Shown here: positions 14,201 through 20,013 of the stretch, piece after piece | How the letters are laid out: every line of letters starts with the position of its first letter | Numbering within the stretch: the first letter of the stretch is position 1 | Assembly: GCA_964397565.1 (NCBI GenBank) | Contig: CAYNJC010000057.1 | Location: 1-20,013 of the forward strand | Length of the DNA: 20,013 nt | DNA from: JAPLST01 sp964397565 | GTDB lineage: Bacteria; Auribacterota; UBA3054; JAPLST01 | Direction of reading: 5' to 3' | Notes under the pieces: model-generated | Database searches by the model: none | What the model saw: only the letters and a program-made list of their open reading frames with translations | What the model was told of the DNA's origin: nothing | Program-made: the position numbers and the translations under genes

Positions 14201-15100
14201 TCATCGCTTCTTGGTGTGACCGGTCGAGTAAGAACCAAGCTCATCTAAAAAGCTTGATTGCGTTGCCTGCCCAAGGCGCTGCGCGCGTCGTTCGCGCGCC
14301 TCCTGGAGAATCTTGGCGGCGCGGCGGTCGCACTCCTCGATCGAGGGCAGTTCTTGGTCCGGCTTGGGGAACGGCGATGCGCCATCGCGCGCGGCGCCCT
14401 GACTTTCTAAAAAAGCACCGACAGTATTACGGGTGCAGGTCGGAATGCCCATATCCAACAGAAAATTGTTTTGCGGCACATTGACCGTAAACATCGGTAT
14501 GCCCAGTTTCAGCGCGCGCTTGACGCTGATCATCGTCTTCGAGCCCTTGTCGGCAAAGGGCACGAAGATAAGATCGGACAGTGCGCACGCCACCAGATTT
14601 TTCTGAAGAATATTGGCGCGCAGCATTCGTTTCACGGTCGGCTCTGTCGCCGACAATGCGAGCGATTCGCCCTCTTTGCCGCGGCGATAATACTCGGGCT
14701 TTTGCGGAAAATCGCGGAATGGCCCGACCGGGCCATAGCGATCATCAAGATAGTTGTCCCAGGTCTCGTGCTGCATGCCGCGCGACGTGAGCATGGTCGT
14801 CGAGCGCATGCCGCGCGGGTCTTGCCGCGCGTCCAAAGACAGCCGGAAAATTTCCATTTCCATGACGGACTGCCAGCCACCCACATAATTCAGGGCATAC
14901 TCGCGAATAGTGAACAGCAATTGATTGGCCTCGAGCATGCACTGGCCAGGATGATTGTCCGAACAGATCACGCCCAGGCATAAGCGGTCAAGCAGCTTCA
15001 GTGGACCATGATAATACAAGGTCGGCGCGGCATCGCCCAAGCGCGTGCGCAATTTCGCGGGATACTCGGCTGCGTCCGGGGTCAGCGTTTCATATTCCAT
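14201..15100 (-). CDS. DprA/SMF-like (SLOG-type Rossmann) protein, second gene of the restriction operon
   Basis: The 299-aa protein looks like a diverged relative of DprA/SMF, a Rossmann-like fold that in DprA binds ssDNA and RecA and in wider SLOG families binds nucleotides. YPAKLRTRLGDAAPTLYYHGPLKLL (residues 13-37) matches the DprA N-terminus. GVICSDNHPG (43-52) stands where DprA has its GSR loop. RANILQKNLVACALSDLIFV followed by KGSKTMISVKRALKLGIPMFTV (161-206) matches the second half of the Rossmann core (R-N..., S/D-a-v-v-V, S-G-S/T-...A...G-x-p-v). The GSR loop is altered and an extra insert lies at about 110-150, so canonical DprA function in transformation is unlikely. The tail is a charged helix. 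Its start overlaps the 3' end of the methylase gene by 19 bp, implying translational coupling, and the HEPN-like gene follows 6 nt after its stop. An RM-linked sensor or DNA-binding partner is the best inference. Confidence 0.75.
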   Translation of the reverse strand: MEYETLTPDAAEYPAKLRTRLGDAAPTLYYHGPLKLLDRLCLGVICSDNHPGQCMLEANQLLFTIREYALNYVGGWQSVMEMEIFRLSLDARQDPRGMRSTTMLTSRGMQHETWDNYLDDRYGPVGPFRDFPQKPEYYRRGKEGESLALSATEPTVKRMLRANILQKNLVACALSDLIFVPFADKGSKTMISVKRALKLGIPMFTVNVPQNNFLLDMGIPTCTRNTVGAFLESQGAARDGASPFPKPDQELPSIEECDRRAAKILQEARERRAQRLGQATQSSFLDELGSYSTGHTKKR

Positions 15101-18100
15101 AACGCGTGTACCGCAGTGGTGAGTTCGCGATCAAGGTCATTAAGTGATTCACCGGCGATGACGTGCGCATGGGCCGTATGCGATAATTCCGCCAAACGCT
15201 TATGTGTTTCACAATCTGGGTTGAACGCGGGAATGGCAATGTTGGCGGCCATGGACGGCGCGCCGAAGCCGCGCCCGCCCGCCGAGAAACTGCGCACAAA
15301 CTCATTGACCGGCGCAGCATTCATGATCGCGCACAAATAATGGGCCACATCTTCGTCATCACACGCGTAGAACGAAGTCGTGTCGGTGGCGATAGCGATC
15401 TTTTCACCAAACGGCGTGTCTATTTCCGACAAGACGGTTGCCGCCAACTGGTTGGCCATGCGCTTCCAGACCACCCGATACGGCGCAAAGGTGTAGCTGC
15501 CTATGCCAAACATGGCATAAAACTCCGTGCGGTTCGCAAGCTCGCGCACCGTGCGTGAGCCACGCGAACGCAAGACCGCTTCAAATTGCTTTAGATAGGC
15601 AAATGTCATCGGCGCATGTTCAATCATCCAGTCGCGACCATATGGCACACGCTTCTCCGCATCCTGACACATTACCACATAGAAATGCGACTTGATGCCA
15701 AAGCGGGTGATGTCGCCACCGCTGACGGCCGGGTGCACCAGCAGAGATTCAATCGAATTGCGAATAGATTTGATCTCGCGTTTGCCGCGCTCGCACATGT
15801 TTTCGATGACAACCTGACGGTCAGGCCGCACTTCAATGAGCCGCAGCCAGAAGACGCCATAGGGTTCAGTACTTGCCCCTCGATAGGCTTTGTAGTTATT
15901 GGCGCCATTCAGTTTTGCGCTGGCTTTGAGCGCGGCGCGCGTGGCGGTCTGCCATGACGAGACCAGCTTCTGCTTGCTGATCGGCATGGCCTGTAGTTCA
16001 CGGTGGGTCGTCTTGGCCTCAACCTCCTGCATCTGCCACTCGTGCAGGACACGGCCAACGCCCGGGTTGCGACGCCATTCAACCACTGGCACGGGATATT
16101 TAGTAGCCGTACCTTTGCGCATGCAAAAAATGCAAGTCTTGTTGGCGGCATGAAAGGGCTTCAAATCCACCATGTCTTCCATGCGCGTGACGCACAAGTG
16201 CGCGCCTTTTTCGCCAATGCGGAAGCGGCGGAAGCCTTCGCCGGCGCCCTTGGCCTTGAAGACTTCATGGGTAATGACAAACGCCAGCGTGCCGCCATCC
16301 TTGAGATAGCGGTCGGCACAGGCATATGTGAAGAGCATCGAGAAATCTTTCTCGCCGGCGCCCAGACGCGTCTGGTGCCCTTTCAAGGAGAACAAGCCGT
16401 AGGCCTTCCACAAAGGCAGGGTCAATGTGCGATACTCGGCTGACAAATAGCCCCAGCGAATCCAAGGTGGATTGCCGACCACGAAATCGAACGGGCTGAT
16501 GTAAACCGGCGCAAAGGCGTTCTTGATGTAATGCGCCCAGATGCCGTCACGGTTTTCGTCGTCAAGCTGCTTGATGCGCAGATAAATCGCAAGCAGCAGC
16601 TCGGGATCTTGCTCGGCGAGCGGCGCTTGCTTGGCAAGGTGCGTGCGAAACTGTTCAGGAGTTAACTTCGCACGCAGTCCCAACAGAACCGATGATGTGA
16701 ACGTGTCGATGCGCGTCTTGTCCTTCATGCCAACGGGAAACACATAGTCATGCTCGGTGGTTCTGAACACAACCACATTGTCGGTCAGAAAGTTTCCTTG
16801 GTGCTTGTCTTTCTGATATTGATCAGGTGGCACAACAGAATCGCATAGGTAGACCGGCAAGGAAACCGGCCGCACATAAGGCAGGAAGCGCGCAAAGGCG
16901 ATCAGGTAATTGGTGCGCGCCGCCAAGACCGCCAGAGGATTAAGATCGAAGCCAACAATGTTTTCTAAAATTGCCCGACCGACCTCGGCAAGCGCGACGC
17001 GTTCTTGCGTCTCGGCATGGCGGCAAACGCGCTGGATGGCTTGCACGAGGAATGTGCCTGAACCACACGCCGGATCCAGAAAGCGTGCTTGCGGCTGGCC
17101 TTCATAACCGGAGGTGTCAACGAGGTAGCCAGCCAACCAATCGGGCGTATAATATTCGCCGAGGGCATGGCGCAAATCTTTCGGTACGATCAATTCGTAG
17201 AGCTTCTGCAGCAAATCACGGGTCCACTCCGGTTCGAGGATCGGTGTGGCAGGCTCGAACTCAGCCAGGCCGCGAATCACGGCGCGCACGGCCTCGGGCA
17301 AGCGCTCGCTCCAAGCATCAAGATACCAGGAGAAAAAATCCGCCTCCAGAAAATTAGTGACGCCCATTTGCACAAAATCGCCGCCGCTTTCGAGGTAGGC
17401 AAGTCGTTCACGCACCCGCGCATCATTTTCGGCGCCAAGGCCATGCACAAATGACTTGACTGAAAAACCATCCTGCAATGCCAGCAGCTCGATGGCAATC
17501 AGTTTCATTAACAGCGCATAATACGTGTGAATGGCAAATAAGAGCGGCTTGAAACTGATGCCTGACGGCAGGTTGTAGAGGTGCGCCGTGCTTTGCGCGG
17601 CTTGTTCCATTTGACTCAATTGCTCGCCATAGACCGCGCCGAAAATGCGATTCCATTCGGCATAAAAGGTGGCGACACGTGGAAAGGCCGAGCGCCGTTG
17701 CCCACGCACCGCCGCTGAGTATAGCTCAGAGACAACCAGTTGGGCAACGGCGCGTTCTGGCCCGAACACGGTTGCCAAGTCGTGGGCGGTCAGTGGGCGG
17801 CGTGCGGCGGATCGGACAAAAATCAGAAGGTTGGCGATACTTGCCGGTGCAATGGCGTACGGGCCCTGAAAGTGAAAGCCCTGTTGCGGATGCGCTTCGG
17901 GAAACAGTTCGCCTTGTGGTGTGTGAATTGGCACCGGTGTCGCGAGCACGCGTGGCGTCGCGCTGAAGCGCGCAAACATGATTTGTTGGCCGTCGATAGC
18001 GACGCCCACCGCCTTTTCCAAAAATCCGGTGCGTTGACCAGAATGGCGTGTGGCTTCTGCCTCGAGATAGCCGCGCAGTTGTTTCTGTGTTTCCGCCAGA

Positions 18101-18366
18101 TCGCCGGGGCGCGCTAATTTGCCTGGCGCTTTGTACTCGATGATCAGAAATCCGTAGACGGCATCCATTCGTTTGGCGGTGAGCGCCGTCGCTTTCTCAT
18201 ACTGCGCGATGCCAACATCAATACCGGCCTGCGTGAATGCCTTACGCAAGAGCGGCTCGACTATCATCTTGACATCTTCTTCGGTGGTGGCAGACCGCGC
18301 TCCCGAGAGAATGCTCTCAGCTAAGGTCTTGGTGTCAATCTGCCAGTATTCGCGGGCAGAATCCAT
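15082..18366 (-). CDS. Type IIG restriction-modification enzyme (nuclease plus N6-adenine methylase)
   Basis: This 1094-aa single-chain enzyme probably methylates adenine N6 in one sequence and cleaves unmodified DNA. Domains in order: an N-terminal PD-(D/E)XK-like nuclease with D68, then E77-Y-K79 (MDAVYGFLIIEYKAPG); a helical connector (about 170-400); LGEYYTPDWLA at 402-412; SAM-binding motif I FLDPACGSGTF at 429-439; GFDLNPLAVLAARTNYL near 472-488; catalytic motif IV NPPW at 632-635; and a C-terminal target-recognition region (about 700-1094). The order and size fit Eco57I/MmeI-like type IIG enzymes; there is no helicase and no separate specificity subunit. The start ATG at 18366 has GGATG about 10 nt upstream. 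A consensus promoter lies 53-81 bp upstream. It is the first gene of an operon with the DprA-like and HEPN-like genes. The recognition sequence cannot be inferred. All motifs are intact, so it should be active. Confidence 0.93.
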   Translation of the reverse strand: MDSAREYWQIDTKTLAESILSGARSATTEEDVKMIVEPLLRKAFTQAGIDVGIAQYEKATALTAKRMDAVYGFLIIEYKAPGKLARPGDLAETQKQLRGYLEAEATRHSGQRTGFLEKAVGVAIDGQQIMFARFSATPRVLATPVPIHTPQGELFPEAHPQQGFHFQGPYAIAPASIANLLIFVRSAARRPLTAHDLATVFGPERAVAQLVVSELYSAAVRGQRRSAFPRVATFYAEWNRIFGAVYGEQLSQMEQAAQSTAHLYNLPSGISFKPLLFAIHTYYALLMKLIAIELLALQDGFSVKSFVHGLGAENDARVRERLAYLESGGDFVQMGVTNFLEADFFSWYLDAWSERLPEAVRAVIRGLAEFEPATPILEPEWTRDLLQKLYELIVPKDLRHALGEYYTPDWLAGYLVDTSGYEGQPQARFLDPACGSGTFLVQAIQRVCRHAETQERVALAEVGRAILENIVGFDLNPLAVLAARTNYLIAFARFLPYVRPVSLPVYLCDSVVPPDQYQKDKHQGNFLTDNVVVFRTTEHDYVFPVGMKDKTRIDTFTSSVLLGLRAKLTPEQFRTHLAKQAPLAEQDPELLLAIYLRIKQLDDENRDGIWAHYIKNAFAPVYISPFDFVVGNPPWIRWGYLSAEYRTLTLPLWKAYGLFSLKGHQTRLGAGEKDFSMLFTYACADRYLKDGGTLAFVITHEVFKAKGAGEGFRRFRIGEKGAHLCVTRMEDMVDLKPFHAANKTCIFCMRKGTATKYPVPVVEWRRNPGVGRVLHEWQMQEVEAKTTHRELQAMPISKQKLVSSWQTATRAALKASAKLNGANNYKAYRGASTEPYGVFWLRLIEVRPDRQVVIENMCERGKREIKSIRNSIESLLVHPAVSGGDITRFGIKSHFYVVMCQDAEKRVPYGRDWMIEHAPMTFAYLKQFEAVLRSRGSRTVRELANRTEFYAMFGIGSYTFAPYRVVWKRMANQLAATVLSEIDTPFGEKIAIATDTTSFYACDDEDVAHYLCAIMNAAPVNEFVRSFSAGGRGFGAPSMAANIAIPAFNPDCETHKRLAELSHTAHAHVIAGESLNDLDRELTTAVHALWNMKR

Positions 18367-18418
18367 TAAGCGTCATCCATGAGGAATTTAGGCAATATAA
18401 ACAAATGTTCTTCATGTG

Positions 18419-18447
18419 AGTATACTCGTTCCTGGGCGGCATGTCAA
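18419..18447 (-). promoter_or_regulatory. Consensus sigma-70 promoter of the restriction operon
   Basis: On the minus strand TTGACA (18442-18447), a 17-nt spacer, then TATACT (18419-18424). The predicted start near 18412 gives a leader of about 46 nt. The -10 lies within a 10-bp palindrome GAGTATACTC (18418-18427), so it reads as TATACT on both strands. No C-box or controller gene is seen. Confidence 0.8.
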
Positions 18448-18504
18448 TTTCATTCCATTTGTGTGCCCATGCCAGGCCGTGGGCACGATCATCTGCGAAT
18501 GCTG

Positions 18505-18510
18505 TATAAT
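18505..18510 (+). promoter_or_regulatory. Putative -10 box for the aldo/keto reductase gene
   Basis: A perfect TATAAT ends 7 nt before the ATG at 18518. Transcription starting 7-8 nt downstream would begin at the ATG, giving a leaderless mRNA; no Shine-Dalgarno is present. The -35 region (about 18482-18487) is a poor match. Confidence 0.45.
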
Positions 18511-18517
18511 TGTCTTC

Positions 18518-19642
18518 ATGAACACACGCCCGTTAGGCAACACTGGCCTGCAGATTTCAGCGTTGGGCTTTGGCGCGATGCGCCTGCCGATGTATTGCCG
18601 CGGCGCGCACGAGCACGTGCGTGTCCGTGAAGCCGTGCGGCTCATGCGGCATGCCTTTGCGTGCGGCGTCAATTATGTTGACACGGCCTACGGCTACTGC
18701 GCGGGTGAGAGTGAAGCAGTGGTCGGCAAGGCCGTGCGCGGCCTGCGCGACCAGTTGATTGTCTCGACCAAACTGCCGGTCTGGCAGGTGAAAAAGCGGG
18801 CCGATCTCATGCGCCTGCTCGAAGAACAGCTGCGCCGGCTGGCGCTCGATCATGTCGACATCTACTACTTGCACGGCATCGGCGCTGAATGCCTGCACAA
18901 CACGATTTTGAAGCATCATCTGCTCGACGAGGCCGAGAAAGCACGACGCAAAGGCATGATCCGCTTCCTCTCCTTCTCGTTTCATGACAAGCCGGCAGCG
19001 ATGCGAGAAATCATTGACACCGGCGCGTTCGCCTCGGTCCTGTGCCAGTACAATTTGCTGGATCGCGCCAATGAAGCGATGATGGCCTACGCCAAGGCAC
19101 AGGGGCTGGGCGTGATCGCCATGGGGCCGGTCGGCGGCGGGCGCCTGGGTCATCCCGGCGCGGTGATTCGTGACCTGTTGCCGAAGCAGGCCGTGTCCTC
19201 GCCGGAATTGGCCCTGCGCTTTGTGTTCAGCAATCCCAATGTTGACTGTGCCTTGTCTGGCATGAGCGCCCTGGCGCAGGTGGACGAAAATGTGCGCGTG
19301 GCGGTGCGGCGCGCGCCGCTCTCGGCCCGCGAACAAAGCCACATCCGGCGCGTGATGGACAAGCTGCAGCGCATGGCCCAGCTCTATTGCACCGGCTGCG
19401 GCTATTGCATGCCATGCCCGCATGCGGTGCGCATTCCCGAGTGCTTTGCGGCCATGAATCTGTATCGCGTCTACAGCTTGCTGGCCGCGGCCCAGGCGCG
19501 CTACACCACGATCGGCAACTGGCCCAATGGCAGGCGCGCGGACGCCTGCACGCAGTGCGGCATTTGTGAGACCAAGTGCCCGCAGCAGATCAAGATTCGC
19601 GCGCAACTGGCCGACGTGCAGCGCACCCTGGGCGGGGCGTAA
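18518..19642 (+). CDS. Aldo/keto reductase with C-terminal 4Fe-4S ferredoxin-like domain
   Basis: This is a 374-aa cytoplasmic oxidoreductase. Residues 1-280 form an AKR barrel with an intact catalytic tetrad D55, Y60, K85, H119 (VDTAYGY, STKLP, YYLHG). The C-terminal domain has two Cys clusters: CTGCGYCMPCP (C291, C294, C297, C300) and CTQCGICETKCP (C344, C347, C350, C354), the latter a standard 4Fe-4S CX2CX2CX3CP motif. This ferredoxin-tailed AKR family is widespread in anaerobes, and the substrate is generally unknown. I start at the ATG at 18518 (MNTRPLGNTGLQISALGFG), the usual family start; the upstream extension to 18416 would translate the divergent promoter region. It is divergent from the restriction operon and appears to be a single-gene unit. 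No terminator is seen downstream. Confidence 0.94.
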   Translation: MNTRPLGNTGLQISALGFGAMRLPMYCRGAHEHVRVREAVRLMRHAFACGVNYVDTAYGYCAGESEAVVGKAVRGLRDQLIVSTKLPVWQVKKRADLMRLLEEQLRRLALDHVDIYYLHGIGAECLHNTILKHHLLDEAEKARRKGMIRFLSFSFHDKPAAMREIIDTGAFASVLCQYNLLDRANEAMMAYAKAQGLGVIAMGPVGGGRLGHPGAVIRDLLPKQAVSSPELALRFVFSNPNVDCALSGMSALAQVDENVRVAVRRAPLSAREQSHIRRVMDKLQRMAQLYCTGCGYCMPCPHAVRIPECFAAMNLYRVYSLLAAAQARYTTIGNWPNGRRADACTQCGICETKCPQQIKIRAQLADVQRTLGGA

Positions 19643-20013
19643 CGCAGCACTGGCGCGGCGCGGCGCAATCGGCGACGCATTGATTGCATTTCCACCTACT
19701 TCTGCGCGCTGCTGCACAAGCTGTCTGAATTGAGCTTCCGGCGCAGTTGAGGAAGCTTGTCATGGCGCTCGTGCTGCACGACGTCAAGCGCGGTGCAGCG
19801 GCGCAGCAAGTTATCCGCACGCGGTCGTGCTACGACCGAAGGGCGTCAACGCTTGGCGGCGGCGGCAAAAAACACAAAAAAACAGTAGCGTGCCCGTGCG
19901 CTGACCAAAAACGGCGTCCGAGTCGAAAAACGGGAAAACGGGGGGGTCAAAATTCAGTTACTAATGAATGCGCTTACTTGGTGTCATGCCAATTGTGGCC
20001 GCGGGCGCCTGCT
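19643..20013. other. Terminal interval without a confident gene
   Basis: It holds the left part of MITE copy C (from 19957). The rest has no recognisable gene. A minus-strand frame at 19696-19845 (49 codons between stops, no start) reads protein-like sequence and might be a remnant. An A-rich stretch lies at 19867-19885 and a G7 run near 19941. Confidence 0.6.
19957..20013 (+). mobile_element. MITE-like element, copy C (cut by the window edge)
   Basis: It begins GTTACTAATGAATGCGCTTA and continues with the same GC-rich interior as copies A and B; the part seen is nearly identical to copy B. The right end lies outside the window. It is in the same orientation as copy A. Confidence 0.7.

Noticed and set aside
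18557..19717. 386-codon minus-strand frame opposite the aldo/keto reductase
   Set aside because: Complement of a gene with intact catalytic and Fe-S motifs; a typical GC-rich antisense shadow.
19696..19845. 49-codon minus-strand frame reading LRRCTALDVVQHERHDKL and similar
   Set aside because: It is protein-like but has no start codon, is very short, and matches no family I recognise; kept only as a possible remnant.

Overview
The window is 20 kb of GC-rich bacterial chromosome from an organism I would place, by inference, in the PVC superphylum (Verrucomicrobiota, Kiritimatiellota or Lentisphaerota). Supporting signs are a PEP-CTERM-anchored beta-helix protein, a FloA-type flotillin with a small membrane partner, a giant pseudopilin-like protein resembling Verru_Chthon cassette protein A, and an aldo/keto reductase with a ferredoxin-like tail. 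No rRNA or other phylogenetic marker is present, so the placement rests on gene content alone.

Layout, left to right: a heptamer repeat array (1-119) abuts the stop codon of a minus-strand uroporphyrinogen-III C-methyltransferase (cobA). A gene-free stretch (886-1775) follows, holding a MITE-like element and a REP-like hairpin. Next come a minus-strand hotdog thioesterase and a minus-strand pair, mutT then a secreted msrB-msrA fusion, which together form an oxidative-damage repair unit behind a promoter overlapped by a perfect palindrome. On the plus strand lie floA, a small membrane protein, a lipocalin lipoprotein and mtnA. After these come tRNA-Thr(CGT) on the minus strand with its own promoter and terminator, a PEP-CTERM protein behind a promoter overlapped by a striking double palindrome, and a 985-residue pseudopilin-like protein. 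A second MITE copy sits between that gene and a convergent DUF4380-like gene.

The most interesting block is 13412-18366 on the minus strand. It is a tight three-gene operon with a consensus sigma-70 promoter: a single-chain type IIG restriction-modification enzyme (PD-(D/E)XK-like N-terminus plus N6-adenine methylase), a diverged DprA/SMF (SLOG-like) Rossmann protein overlapping it by 19 bp, and a small protein with a HEPN-type R-x4-H motif. I infer a restriction system coupled to a nucleotide-sensing protein and an RNase-like effector, a candidate undescribed defence system. A divergent ferredoxin-tailed aldo/keto reductase and the start of a third MITE copy close the window.

Two genome-wide-looking patterns stand out. 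Tandem 7-bp arrays with a different heptamer at each locus begin at or a few bases after stop codons (four clear loci, one weaker). A MITE-like family with imperfect terminal inverted repeats occurs three times, plus one fragment. All reading was by eye; no database search was possible.
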